A stretch of DNA of 64,000 nucleotides from assembly GCF_031157525.1 (NCBI RefSeq), contig NZ_JAVIXR010000005.1, positions 1-64,000 on the forward strand, written 5' to 3'. Every line of letters starts with the position of its first letter. Position 1 is the stretch's first letter. Under the pieces are notes generated by a model. It saw only the letters and a program-made list of their open reading frames with translations. It searched no databases and had not been told where the DNA came from. The position numbers and the translations under genes were made by a program. Positions 43,854 through 52,772 of the stretch are shown one piece after another. The stretch comes from Marinobacter sediminicola. GTDB taxonomy: Bacteria > Pseudomonadota > Gammaproteobacteria > Pseudomonadales > Oleiphilaceae.

Positions 43854-45068
43854 TTAACGACGAACCTGAATGCGCGCTTCAACCCGGCGGTTTTCCGCAC
43901 GGCCTGCAGCGGTGGCGTTTGTGGCAACAGGTTCTTCTTCACCATAGCCCTTCGCACTCACTTTGGCCGGGTCAACTCCCAGAGGGCCAGTCAAGCGGCC
44001 TGCAACGGCTTCAGCGCGGCGCTGTGACAGGAACTGGTTGTAGCTTGCCTTACCGGTGTTATCGGAGTGGCCAGCGATTTCCACGAGAGTTTCCGGATTT
44101 TCCTTCAGGAAGTTTGCAACACGACGAATCTCATCATCGTAGGCATTGCCGATCACAGAACTGTTGGTCGGGAACTGAACCTCAATGGTAAAGGTCTCGA
44201 TAGTTTCGGTTACGCCTTCACACCCGGTTGCGTCCACTGTAGCGCCGGCAGACGTGTTGGGGCAGAGATCCTGGCTGTCGACCACACCGTCGTTATCGCT
44301 ATCCAGTTCGCAACCGCGGCTGTCTACCATGGCACCGCGTGGGGTGTCAGGGCAGGCATCCCGTGCGTCTGCTACGCCGTCGCCATCTGCATCCGGTTCA
44401 CAGCCAGTGCTGTCAACGGTTGCACCCGCTGGCGTGTTGGGGCATTGATCACGGGAATCGGGTACGCCGTCACCGTCTGAATCAGTTGTACGCTGGGGCG
44501 CGGGAGCAGGCGTACTACCAGTAGTGCGGTTAAACGCAAAGCTGACACCGAGAGAAACCTGGGTATCAAACGTGCTTTCGTCGATGCCGTGGAATTCACG
44601 CAGATCACCACGCACAGATATGGAATCTGATACGTTATAACGGAAACCAGTGCCCACGTTTACGCGGGTCTCATCATGGTCGGTGCCCGTTGTGCGATAG
44701 CTGATGGTATCACCCTTGCCAAACTCGGCGTGTCCGGCGCCCAGAGAAACGTACGGGTTCCAGGCTTCATTTTGAGGTGCGAAATAGTAGATGCCGTCGA
44801 TGCGAAGCTCTTCAAAATCAGAGGATCCGGCGACATATTTACGGTCTGCATCTGCGCGTGAATAGATTGCTTCAACTGCCCAGTTTGGTCTGAACCGGTA
44901 TTCCAGTCCCGCACCAAATGTACCTGTCTCGCTCAGATCACGGTCATCGTCAAAAAGTTGAAAGGCGGCAAACGGGTTGATGTAAACCGTCTCTGTGCGC
45001 TCAGCCAAGGCTGGGGCGGCAAGAGTACTGGCGATGGCCGCCATTGCGATCGGGCGCATGATGTTCAT
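43854..45068 (-). CDS. OmpA-family outer-membrane protein with thrombospondin type 3 repeats
   Basis: The 404-residue protein has a signal peptide (cut after ALA, residue 22), an eight-stranded barrel domain (about 25-180), a short proline-rich hinge (TPAPAPQ), three calcium-binding type 3 repeats (196-284), and a C-terminal OmpA peptidoglycan-binding domain (VEIAGHSDNTGKASYNQFLSQRR, ending NRRVEARIQVRR). This is the OprF/OmpA architecture that links the outer membrane to the wall. A strong AGGAGGT precedes the start and the 164-nt upstream gap is AT-rich, in keeping with high expression. A terminator follows at 43793-43816. Confidence 0.92.
   Translation of the reverse strand: MNIMRPIAMAAIASTLAAPALAERTETVYINPFAAFQLFDDDRDLSETGTFGAGLEYRFRPNWAVEAIYSRADADRKYVAGSSDFEELRIDGIYYFAPQNEAWNPYVSLGAGHAEFGKGDTISYRTTGTDHDETRVNVGTGFRYNVSDSISVRGDLREFHGIDESTFDTQVSLGVSFAFNRTTGSTPAPAPQRTTDSDGDGVPDSRDQCPNTPAGATVDSTGCEPDADGDGVADARDACPDTPRGAMVDSRGCELDSDNDGVVDSQDLCPNTSAGATVDATGCEGVTETIETFTIEVQFPTNSSVIGNAYDDEIRRVANFLKENPETLVEIAGHSDNTGKASYNQFLSQRRAEAVAGRLTGPLGVDPAKVSAKGYGEEEPVATNATAAGRAENRRVEARIQVRR
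44217..44483 (-). repeat. Three tandem 90-nt repeats encoding TSP3 calcium-binding units
   Basis: Residues 196-284 of the OmpA-like protein repeat with an exact 30-residue period. Each unit has DxDxDGVxDxxDxCPxT, then a variable GA-VD-S, then GCE. The Asp positions and paired cysteines match thrombospondin type 3 repeats. The third unit has Asn in place of the usual glycine-preceding Asp (DSDNDG). Unit number could vary between strains by recombination between repeats. Confidence 0.85.
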
Positions 45069-45232
45069 GCAGAACCTCCTGTTCGATTATTATTAAACAT
45101 GCTGAGTAATCAGGATGCTCACTTAGCTAAACAATTTAGGCTAAAGAAGTACAAAAAACAAAGAATTGATGATTAAGATTACATTAGAAAACCCACGCGG
45201 GAATGTTTCGATGCACCGTGCTGTGCAGTGAT

Positions 45233-47533
45233 TCACGCGGGTGGAGCACTAAAGTAAAGATGCGCGCTTTTTTTACTGAAGTTCATCTTTTCACCGTCGC
45301 TAAAATGAACCTCAAAAGAACTTTCGTCTTCAGCAACGACGGTGCCTGTGCCGAAAATAGTATGAGTGAGACGCGACAGGTGCCATAGGGGAGCGTTGCT
45401 GACAGTGTTTGTATTCCCTTCGCCTTCAAGGGCGATGCCTTCCTGCAGCGCATAGCGCGAGCTGACTGGCGTAAGTGTCGTTTGCAGTGTCAGTGAGCGA
45501 TCGGTATCTGGCGTCCGCTCATCCAGCCAGCCTCCGAACTCCCTCGCCAGATCAAAACAGAACTCTTCTACAAACCGACTGGGCCCTTGATCGCCATCCA
45601 GATGGGGCTGCTTGCTTACTGGCCGGGTGATCAGATGCAATGATTGCCGGGTGCGAGTCATGGCGACATACAGCAGGCGTCGCTCGCTTTCGAGAATGGA
45701 CCTTGCGTCGTCCTGAGGGCGTGGGCTGTGTGGCAGGTACTTCTCCTGCAGCCCGGGTATGATCACCCTTTGCCATTCCAGCCCTTTGGTGCGATGGATG
45801 GTGGAGAGTAAAACACCCCCGCCGGCCTGCTTCTCGCTGGCCTGTTGGCGCAGTGCTTTGAGGTGTGCAAGAGCACCTTTTGCGTCTTCACCCAGGCCTT
45901 TCAGATACTCGCGGAAGCCGTGAATGGTATCAATGCGTTCCTCTGCGCTGTCATGGGTCAGCGCCAGGCTTCGAACGCCCTCATACAGATCTGTGTGCTC
46001 CGCATAAACGGTAATCAACCCCGCTGCCGGGCCTGCATAGCCACGCAATTGCGCCAGAACCTCACCCAGCTTTCGTAGTTTGCGTGCTGCCATGGGCGCC
46101 AGCGCGCCAAAATCCAGCGCCAGCAAGCGCTCGTGCCAGCCTCCGGCGAAGCCCGCGAGAAAGCGCGCTAACTGCTCCAGTTCCGGTTCTTTAAGACCAA
46201 CATGGGGGAAGCGCAGAAGCAGGCGAGCCAGCTCCAGCCGGTCTTCTTCCGGTAGCTTTTCCAGTGTGCCGGAAACCACTTTCAGCAATGCTGTGACGGC
46301 CTGAACTTCACGGCTGAACAGCGCCCCTTTGCCCGCATCAATGCGATAGGGAATCTGCTTTGCCAGCAACTTGAGCTCAATAGGCACGCTCTGACTCCAG
46401 ACCCGGAACAGAATCGCAGTATCGGCCAGTGCGCTCTCTGCTTCTTCGCCAAGTATCTGCAGTACGGCATCCGCGTCATTCTCCACCCGGTGCAGGGCAA
46501 TTTCCGTGGCTGGCGTGGAAGGGTGGGAATGGCACAGTACATCCTTGCGCCCGGTGTTGTGGCAAATCAGATGGTTGGCCAGCAGAGCCACGCGATGGCC
46601 ATAGCGGAAGGTGTAGCTGAGGGTTTGTTCCAGAGGGCTTTCAAACTCGTCGCTGAAGCGCTTGAGAATGAATTCCGGCTTGGCACCGCGGAATTCGTAA
46701 ATAGTCTGGTCCGGATCTCCCACCACGGTTACCCGGGCCCGATCACCTGCCACATAACGCAGCAGCAGGTGCTGAATTTCGTTGGTGTCCTGATACTCGT
46801 CCACCAGAATCAGATCCATCTTGTTGCCCACCAGTCGCTGTAAAGGCGGATTCTGGTGTATGGCCATCACCGGTTCGTACAGCATATCCGAAAAACTGAT
46901 CCGGCTTTGCCCTTTGCGCCATTGTTCGAAGCTATGGAACAGGTCAATCAGGTACCGGTGCTTTTCTGAGTAGCCCAGTTCTTCAAACACTATTTCGGCG
47001 GGCGACAGGGTGGTTTTCACCATGTCGATAAATCCGGTTGCGGTTTCTACAAAGTCTTTCTTGTTGCGTCGGATCTCGTCCGCCAAATCCTCCGGTGCCA
47101 GCCTCCGTATCAACAGCCAGACCTGAAAGCTGATTTCCTGCTCGGTCAGAATTTTATCGGAGAACCCCGGCAGGTAGCCTTCCCGCACGAATCGTTTGTA
47201 AAGTCGCAGCCCCATGGCGTGATAGGTGCGTATCTCCGGCAGTGCTAACCCGCTCTGGTGGCAAATCTCCTGCAGCTTCCGTTCAAAATCCACACGGGCA
47301 CTGCGGTTGAACATAAGCACCAGAATGCGCGCAGGGTCGTGCCCTTGCTGCAGCAAGTAGCGAATGCGCCAGGCCAGCGTGGAGGTTTTTCCACTGCCGG
47401 CGACAGCTGTGATTACCGAGTGCTCGTAGCCGGCGGTAATAATCGCCCGTTGTTCGTCGGTGAGAAAATCAGGCAGATCAAGGGTGGGGGATTCAAGGGT
47501 CTTTGTTGGCATAGGTGCTATTGTACTGGCCAA
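45233..47533 (-). CDS. UvrD/Rep-family superfamily I DNA helicase
   Basis: This 766-residue protein is a 3'-5' helicase of the UvrD/PcrA type. Motif I is AVAGSGKTSTLAWRIRYLL, motif II LILVDEYQDTNEIQ, motif III TVVGDPDQTIYEFRGA, motif IV-like FRYGHRVALLA, motif V LSTIHRTKGLEWQRVII and motif VI RRLLYVAMTRTRQSLHL. The last 40 residues (HTIFGTGTVVAEDESSFEVHF) resemble the Tudor-like tail that binds RNA polymerase in UvrD and PcrA. It is distinct from the UvrD at 61988 and diverges from the DUF2237-tmcA operon across repeat copy D. Confidence 0.88.
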   Translation of the reverse strand: MASTIAPMPTKTLESPTLDLPDFLTDEQRAIITAGYEHSVITAVAGSGKTSTLAWRIRYLLQQGHDPARILVLMFNRSARVDFERKLQEICHQSGLALPEIRTYHAMGLRLYKRFVREGYLPGFSDKILTEQEISFQVWLLIRRLAPEDLADEIRRNKKDFVETATGFIDMVKTTLSPAEIVFEELGYSEKHRYLIDLFHSFEQWRKGQSRISFSDMLYEPVMAIHQNPPLQRLVGNKMDLILVDEYQDTNEIQHLLLRYVAGDRARVTVVGDPDQTIYEFRGAKPEFILKRFSDEFESPLEQTLSYTFRYGHRVALLANHLICHNTGRKDVLCHSHPSTPATEIALHRVENDADAVLQILGEEAESALADTAILFRVWSQSVPIELKLLAKQIPYRIDAGKGALFSREVQAVTALLKVVSGTLEKLPEEDRLELARLLLRFPHVGLKEPELEQLARFLAGFAGGWHERLLALDFGALAPMAARKLRKLGEVLAQLRGYAGPAAGLITVYAEHTDLYEGVRSLALTHDSAEERIDTIHGFREYLKGLGEDAKGALAHLKALRQQASEKQAGGGVLLSTIHRTKGLEWQRVIIPGLQEKYLPHSPRPQDDARSILESERRLLYVAMTRTRQSLHLITRPVSKQPHLDGDQGPSRFVEEFCFDLAREFGGWLDERTPDTDRSLTLQTTLTPVSSRYALQEGIALEGEGNTNTVSNAPLWHLSRLTHTIFGTGTVVAEDESSFEVHFSDGEKMNFSKKSAHLYFSAPPA

Positions 47534-47603
47534 CTGGTAGCACGGGTACCTGTGCCGTTAACATGGCTGATTAACTAAGCGAATCCACCTCATTAGTTGG
47601 AGG

Positions 47604-47710
47604 GCAGCGAGGCAGAACCTTCTCCAAAATCGTGCGGAGCCATGGATGGCGGAGCCGAGCGTACATGGATGTATTTACAGCGTATTTTGGAGAAGGTTCT
47701 GCCTCGCTGC
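47604..47710 (+). repeat. Palindromic repeat element, copy D
   Basis: Arms 47604-47630 and 47684-47710 are perfect reverse complements over 27 bases around the 53-nt centre (47631-47683). The inner arm bases are CCAAAAT/ATTTTGG, a paired change from the CCAAAAC/GTTTTGG of the other copies. It is in the same orientation as copy A. It sits between divergent genes, 70 nt from the helicase start and 27 nt from the DUF2237 start. Confidence 0.93.
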
Positions 47711-47737
47711 TAACTCCCAAAGCCGGAGAGAGTAAAC

Positions 47738-48115
47738 ATGGAAACTGAAAAATCGATAAACGTACTTGGGGAAAAGCTGGAAACATGTAGCACTGATCCG
47801 GAAACCGGCTTTTACCGGGATGGCTGCTGCAATACAGGGCCGGATGATCACGGATCGCATACTGTATGTGTTGTGATGACCGCCGAGTTTTTGGAGTTCT
47901 CCAAGGCTCGCGGGAACGATTTGAGTACGCCGGTTCCTGCGTTCGGGTTCCCCGGCTTGAAAGCCGGAGACGGCTGGTGCCTGTGTGCGGTTCGCTGGCA
48001 TGAAGCTTTTGAGGCGGGCAAGGCCCCTCGGGTGCGGTTGCGTGCAACGCATCAGGCGGCGTTAGCGCACTGTGATCTTGGTGATCTGAAGTCTCATGGA
48101 ATAGACCTCAGTTAA
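47738..48115 (+). CDS. DUF2237-family protein
   Basis: The 125-residue soluble protein matches DUF2237: NVLGEKLETCSTDPETGFYRDGCCNTGPDDHGSHTVCVVMT, then GWCLCAVRWHEAFEAGKAPRV. Several conserved cysteines are present (a CC pair and CLC), suggesting metal or redox chemistry, but no function is established. GGAGAGAG lies just before the ATG. Only 27 nt separate it from repeat copy D, so the promoter must lie in or beyond the repeat. Its stop overlaps the tmcA start. Confidence 0.82.
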   Translation: METEKSINVLGEKLETCSTDPETGFYRDGCCNTGPDDHGSHTVCVVMTAEFLEFSKARGNDLSTPVPAFGFPGLKAGDGWCLCAVRWHEAFEAGKAPRVRLRATHQAALAHCDLGDLKSHGIDLS

Positions 48116-50271
48116 TGAGTCCGGAAACGAAAACCTTTTCGCCATACCTGGACGCATGGCGTTCTCTTCAAGCCGAACTTGCGGCTGCAGGGCAGCGGCG
48201 GCTGGTGTTGGTGGAAGGCGCCCGCGATCTTGCCATGCAGTGGTTGCAGGCATTGTTGCCTGCTTTGGAGCTGGAAGGCGGGCTTTGGGTTGGAGAGGCT
48301 GGTGATGTCCCGGACGACCGCCTGACCAGCATTCAGTCTGCCAAAGTACGCCAGTGGCTGGGGCGGGAAACGTCGGTCATTGTGTGGGATGGCTGGCGGG
48401 GCAATCCGCCGGATGGGTTTGCGGCGCTCTCGGGCACGCTGAAGGCGGGTGGTTTTTTGTTCTGGCTAATGCCGTCGCTGGAGGAGTGGGGGCAATTTGC
48501 TGATCCGGATTATTCCCGAACGGGTCTGGATCACGATCAGTTGCATCCTTTCGCTGAGCGGCTGGCGGGCATTCTGGCTGCAGATTCGTCGGTGATCCGG
48601 GTGCAGCTCGGTTCGCCGCAGGCATTGGTCCTGCCGGAGCTGCTCAGCGCAACCTCTGAATTTACTGTTACCACAACACCGGATCAGCAAGCGTTGATCG
48701 GTAAGCTGGTAGCCTTCGGGCTTGGGCGCAGGCGGCGACCAATAGTGGTGACAGCCGATCGGGGGCGAGGCAAATCTGCTGCCTTGGGAATGGCTGCGGC
48801 ACAACTGCTGCAACAGGGGCGTCGGAACATTCTGGTAACCGCCCCTTCGAGAGATAATGTAAATACACTGTTTGAGCACGCTCGGGAAACCCTGGGCGCA
48901 GACGTGCTGGAAGCGGGTAACGATCTGATTGAAACCGTGACCGGCGCCCAGCTACGGTTTTTGCCGATCCGGGATTTGCTGCGGGAAAAGCCGGAGGCTG
49001 AGGTGGTTATGGTGGATGAAGCCGCCGCAATCCCCGTGCCCTTGTTAAAGCGTGTTCTTCTGGGTTGGCCGCGGGTGGCCTTTGCCTCCACCGTGCATGG
49101 CTACGAAGGCGCTGGGCGGGGATTTGCTATCCGCTTTCGCCTGATTCTTGATGAGAAGACGCCTCAGTGGCAGTCACAAGCGCTTTCTGAGCCGGTGCGC
49201 TGGGCAGATGGTGATCCATTGGAAACTCTTGTATCTGATCTTTTCTTGTTGGGCGCTGAGTACCAGCCGGTTGGGCTGCCAGACATAGCGGCGAGCGAAG
49301 TTGTGATTGAGCCCTGGCAACCAGCCCGGGCTTCAGAGGCCGAGCTGGCGGAGGCATTTGGCTTATTGGTGGACGCCCATTACCGCACAACGCCCGCAGA
49401 CCTTCGGCAGTGGTTGGATGACCCTGCAGCCAGAAGTTGGCGAGCTACCGTGAACGGTAAGACACTGGGCGTGCTTTGGGGTGCTGTGGAAGGTGGTTTA
49501 AGTGATGAACTGGCAGAGTTGGTCGCCAGCGGCAAGCGCAGGGTGCGAGGGCATCTTCTGCCCCAATCTCTGGCCAGCCACAGCGGGTTCCCTGAAGCCG
49601 CCAGCCAGCGGGGTTTGCGGATTATCCGCATAGCGGTATCTGCTCAGGCCCGGCGCTTAGGGCTTGGAAACCGGCTGGTTGCTGAAGCGGCCAAGAGTGC
49701 AGAACTGGAAGGTCTGGATTTTACGGGCACCAGTTTTGGCGGCAATTCCGATCTTTACACTTTTTGGGCGTCCTGCGGGCTGGAGTTTGTGCGCCTTGGG
49801 CTCCAGCAGGAGGCGACCAGCGGAGAGTATCCGGTGCAAATGCTTCAGGCTCACAGCGCAGGAGCTGTCACTTTGGTTTCGCAGGTGAGGGCTCGGCTGG
49901 CGCGACACTGGCTGACACTTGTGCCACTAAGCTGGAAAGATTTGGAGCCGGAGCTGCTGCTCGATGTAACGGCCGGCTTGCCATCAGAGTGCAAGCCAGA
50001 TGCAGCAGATATACGGGACCTGCAAAATTTTTCTGAGGGTCACCGGGGCTTCCGGCTGATGCTTCCGGTATTGCGGGAATTGAGTATGGTTTCCGGTGTT
50101 TCAAGCAGGCTTCGAAGGCATGATGAGGCGAATTTGTGGTGTCGGGCAGTGCTTCAAGGCCTGGATTGGCCGGAGCTCCAACGTGAAGGGTTATGTTCGG
50201 GGCAGCGTGACGGTGAAGATCGTTTGCGTCAGGTTACCCGTGAACTTCTGCAGAAGGGGCCAGAGTTGTGA
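48115..50271 (+). CDS. tmcA: tRNA(Met) cytidine acetyltransferase TmcA
   Basis: TmcA uses ATP and acetyl-CoA to make N4-acetylcytidine at the wobble base of elongator tRNA-Met. The 718-residue protein has an N-terminal DUF1726 region, an RNA-helicase-like domain with Walker A TADRGRGKSAALG (near 222) and Walker B VVMVDEAAAIPVPLL (near 302). A GNAT acetyltransferase domain follows with RGLRIIRIAVSAQARRLGLG (near 505-525), then a C-terminal tRNA-binding region. The length matches E. coli TmcA. The ATG overlaps the DUF2237 stop, so translation is coupled. Confidence 0.95.
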   Translation: MSPETKTFSPYLDAWRSLQAELAAAGQRRLVLVEGARDLAMQWLQALLPALELEGGLWVGEAGDVPDDRLTSIQSAKVRQWLGRETSVIVWDGWRGNPPDGFAALSGTLKAGGFLFWLMPSLEEWGQFADPDYSRTGLDHDQLHPFAERLAGILAADSSVIRVQLGSPQALVLPELLSATSEFTVTTTPDQQALIGKLVAFGLGRRRRPIVVTADRGRGKSAALGMAAAQLLQQGRRNILVTAPSRDNVNTLFEHARETLGADVLEAGNDLIETVTGAQLRFLPIRDLLREKPEAEVVMVDEAAAIPVPLLKRVLLGWPRVAFASTVHGYEGAGRGFAIRFRLILDEKTPQWQSQALSEPVRWADGDPLETLVSDLFLLGAEYQPVGLPDIAASEVVIEPWQPARASEAELAEAFGLLVDAHYRTTPADLRQWLDDPAARSWRATVNGKTLGVLWGAVEGGLSDELAELVASGKRRVRGHLLPQSLASHSGFPEAASQRGLRIIRIAVSAQARRLGLGNRLVAEAAKSAELEGLDFTGTSFGGNSDLYTFWASCGLEFVRLGLQQEATSGEYPVQMLQAHSAGAVTLVSQVRARLARHWLTLVPLSWKDLEPELLLDVTAGLPSECKPDAADIRDLQNFSEGHRGFRLMLPVLRELSMVSGVSSRLRRHDEANLWCRAVLQGLDWPELQREGLCSGQRDGEDRLRQVTRELLQKGPEL

Positions 50272-50341
50272 CCCGCTCGATTTAATTGTCAGGGCCACCT
50301 GCGCAAAATAGGCCACACTTTCCTGATAGAGACTGCTCGTT

Positions 50342-51049
50342 ATGGCCAAGGGAATCGGCTTCTCCCACCGCTCGCTCCTCCTATCTGTTCTTTTACTGGC
50401 GGCAGGCCTTCTGTCTGTGACGGGATGTGCTTCCCGAGAAACGCCTGCAAATCTGGATCAACAGGCGGAAAATGCTCTGGGGTCGGATCTTTATCAAGCA
50501 GCAGCGGAAGCAGATTTCGATGCAGTGAAAAGGCTGAAGGAGTCGGGTGCGCCGCTGAATACCTTGACCGGAAACGGCACACCGCTAATGGCGGCTGTGC
50601 GAGGGAAGGCGGATCGTGTTGTATGGTACCTGCTAAGCCAGGGCGCGAATCCCGATCTTGCCGAGAGCGATCAGGTTACGCCGCTAATGGTTGCTGCGGA
50701 ACAAGGTGATCGCCGGCTTACGCGCTTGTTGCTGTCTGGTGGTGCAAAGGTCAACGCGACCGACATGAAGGGCTTTACACCGGTTATACGCGCTGCGGAG
50801 ACGGGGCAGCTTTCGGTCGTGAAAATTCTGCTGACAGCTGGCGCAAACGTTAATGTCAGTCAGGATGGTGAATCACTGCTGATGAAGGTGGTTGCAACTG
50901 GCGACCTGCTGACCGCAGAAATGCTTCTTGCGGCAGGTGCTGATGTAAACTTTCGGGCAGAGAACGGCGAAACAGCGCTCGATGTGGCTCGCACAAATAA
51001 CCACCAGGACCTGGAAATGTTGCTGGTACAGGCCGGCGCTAACTTATAA
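50342..51049 (+). CDS. Ankyrin-repeat lipoprotein
   Basis: The 235-residue protein has a lipoprotein signal peptide (SLLLSVLLLAAGLLSVTGC, lipobox cysteine at 29) and then about five ankyrin repeats (for example GNGTPLMAAVRGKADRVVWY, DQVTPLMVAAEQGDRRLTRL, MKGFTPVIRAAETGQLSVVK). It is expected in the periplasm, anchored to a membrane, binding a protein partner I cannot name. It begins 70 nt after tmcA and converges on the enoyl-CoA hydratase-like gene. Confidence 0.85.
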   Translation: MAKGIGFSHRSLLLSVLLLAAGLLSVTGCASRETPANLDQQAENALGSDLYQAAAEADFDAVKRLKESGAPLNTLTGNGTPLMAAVRGKADRVVWYLLSQGANPDLAESDQVTPLMVAAEQGDRRLTRLLLSGGAKVNATDMKGFTPVIRAAETGQLSVVKILLTAGANVNVSQDGESLLMKVVATGDLLTAEMLLAAGADVNFRAENGETALDVARTNNHQDLEMLLVQAGANL

Positions 51050-51070
51050 AGACTTCAGCAATGCCAAGGA

Positions 51071-52174
51071 TCATTCCAGGTGCATGGGGTCGGTCTGATC
51101 ATCCCATACGGGCAGGAAGTGCGCATCAATAACCGCATCGGGCACGTCACGGATGCGGGAGAATGACCATTGCGGGCTTTGGTCCCGATCAATCAGCCGG
51201 GCCCGAATACCTTCTGCCAGATCGGGCCTGCGCACGCACTCCCAAGCCATGGCCAGTTCCATCCGGAATACATCTTTCAATGACATCTGCTGAGCTTTTT
51301 GAAGCTGGTTCCAGATTAGCCAAGCCGAAACCGGGCAACCGCCTTTGAGAGTTTTGACGCTGGCTTGCCACCATTCAGAATCGTTACGGACAGCCAGCAG
51401 TTGATCTACTATCTCGGGCAAACTGGAGCCCGCGCACAGCCTCGCAATATCACGTTCGTGCAACTCCAGTTGGCTGGCGGTCAGCGCCGGGTAATCCTGA
51501 GTTTCTGCCTGGCTTAACAGACGAAACAGGCGGCTGTCATCGGCAGCTCTGTTGCCACTCCAGCGCTCCGCCTGCAAGCTTGATAGCAATCCCTGATGAT
51601 TGGAGTCTGGTAATGCCATGTCTGCCAGCCCAACGCGCAGGGCGTCGCTCACATTCAGGTGGGCACCGGTCAGGCCCATAAATAACCCGAGACGGCCGGG
51701 CAAGCGATTGAGAAACCAGCTGGCACCCACGCCCGGAAACAGCCCAATAGACATGGCCGGCGTGGCGAGTGCAGCGTCTGGTGTAAGCAATCGGTACCGG
51801 CAAGCAGAATACAGGCCGAGCCCACTGCCCATAATGAGCCCATGCCCGAGCGCAACGACCGGCTTGGGGAATCTGCGCAGGGCATAAATCAGTTCGTATT
51901 CGTGCCTCACTATGCTGAAAGCAGCTTCGTTGTTTTTTGATTCCGTTATCGATTGATAAAGCTCGCGCAGGTCGCTGCCAGAGCAGAATCCGGTTTTGTC
52001 AGAGCCGCGTATCAATACAACACAGATGCGTTCATCATCAGCCCAGCGCGCAAGGCAATTCCTTAGTTGGGCGATCATTGCCTCGGATAAAGCATTCAGC
52101 GTTGTAGGGGAATTCAGGGTCAGTGTGCCGATAAGGCCCTCACGACAGGGAAGCTCTTGAACCTCTACAGACAT
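51071..52174 (-). CDS. Enoyl-CoA hydratase/isomerase-family protein, HIBCH-like, with altered active-site motif
   Basis: The 367-residue length and the segments FCSGSDLRELY, RFPKPVVALGHGLIMGSGLGLY and IGLFPGVGASWFLNRLPG place it in the ECH_2 branch with 3-hydroxyisobutyryl-CoA hydrolases (valine degradation). The oxyanion-hole glycines are visible. However, the family motif that normally reads MPExxIGLFPDVG is TPAMSIGLFPGVG here: the catalytic Glu position holds Ala and the Asp position holds Gly. It may have another reaction or none. No valine-pathway gene is adjacent. It is divergent from the cytochrome c gene. Confidence 0.72.
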   Translation of the reverse strand: MSVEVQELPCREGLIGTLTLNSPTTLNALSEAMIAQLRNCLARWADDERICVVLIRGSDKTGFCSGSDLRELYQSITESKNNEAAFSIVRHEYELIYALRRFPKPVVALGHGLIMGSGLGLYSACRYRLLTPDAALATPAMSIGLFPGVGASWFLNRLPGRLGLFMGLTGAHLNVSDALRVGLADMALPDSNHQGLLSSLQAERWSGNRAADDSRLFRLLSQAETQDYPALTASQLELHERDIARLCAGSSLPEIVDQLLAVRNDSEWWQASVKTLKGGCPVSAWLIWNQLQKAQQMSLKDVFRMELAMAWECVRRPDLAEGIRARLIDRDQSPQWSFSRIRDVPDAVIDAHFLPVWDDQTDPMHLE

Positions 52175-52293
52175 TAGTGGTGTCTCCGGGCGGTAAAACG
52201 CATTCTGGTGCGGTTTTTTGTTTGCATGGCGCCTGTAACTGGATAAACGTCAAGGAAGGCGATTCTTGAAGGTATCGCATTGATCTATGGCAT

Positions 52294-52321
52294 TTGCGCC
52301 ATGTTACGTCTGTGCTATAAC
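52294..52321 (+). promoter_or_regulatory. Candidate promoter of the cytochrome c gene
   Basis: TTGCGC (52294-52299) and TATAAC (52316-52321) have a 16-base spacer and lie about 75 nt before the cytochrome c start, in a 220-nt divergent gap. Both hexamers are near the sigma-70 consensus. It is a pattern match only. Confidence 0.4.
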
Positions 52322-52394
52322 TTCTGGCCAGTTCTCCATTAGGTTTAGAATACCTAGAAGCAATACTTAAAACGATGATGAGAGGTTAACCATA

Positions 52395-52730
52395 ATGAAA
52401 CTTAAACACTATGCAGTTGCAGGTCTTTTCGCCCTGAGTGCTGCCGTTCCTGCAGTATCTTCCGCGGCCGGTGATGTGGCGGCAGGTAAGGCAAAAGCAG
52501 CAGTTTGTGCAGCTTGTCATGGCCAGAACGGAATCGCCCAGATTCCAATGTATCCGAACCTGGCGGGCCAGCACGAGCAGTATCTGGTCTCGTCGCTGAA
52601 AGCATACAAGGATAAGCAGCGCAACGGCGGAATGGCAGCCATCATGCAAGGCCAGGCAGCTGCCCTCAGTGACGCAGATATTGCTAACCTGGCAGCGTAC
52701 TATGCAAGCCTGCCCGCTGGCGGCAAGTAA
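52395..52730 (+). CDS. Small periplasmic cytochrome c (c5/c4-like, single haem)
   Basis: The 111-residue protein has a signal peptide (cut near SSA-AG, residue 24). One haem-binding CxxCH motif (CAACH, 38-42) and the methionine-containing segment NGGMAAIM supply the likely distal ligand. [20 protein letters not shown] is typical of class I cytochromes such as cytochrome c4 halves. It would shuttle electrons in the periplasm. It is followed immediately by an inverted repeat (52741-52772) and converges on ppnN. Confidence 0.9.
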   Translation: MKLKHYAVAGLFALSAAVPAVSSAAGDVAAGKAKAAVCAACHGQNGIAQIPMYPNLAGQHEQYLVSSLKAYKDKQRNGGMAAIMQGQAAALSDADIANLAAYYASLPAGGK

Positions 52731-52740
52731 GCGTTATGAT

Positions 52741-52772
52741 GTCAATACAGCAGTTCACGCTGCTGTATTGAC
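52741..52772. other. 13-bp perfect inverted repeat between cytochrome c and ppnN
   Basis: GTCAATACAGCAG (52741-52753) pairs perfectly with CTGCTGTATTGAC (52760-52772) around a six-base loop. The ppnN stop codon (52755-52757) lies in the loop. There is no T-run on either side, so it may be a weak bidirectional terminator or an mRNA 3'-end stabiliser. Confidence 0.65.
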
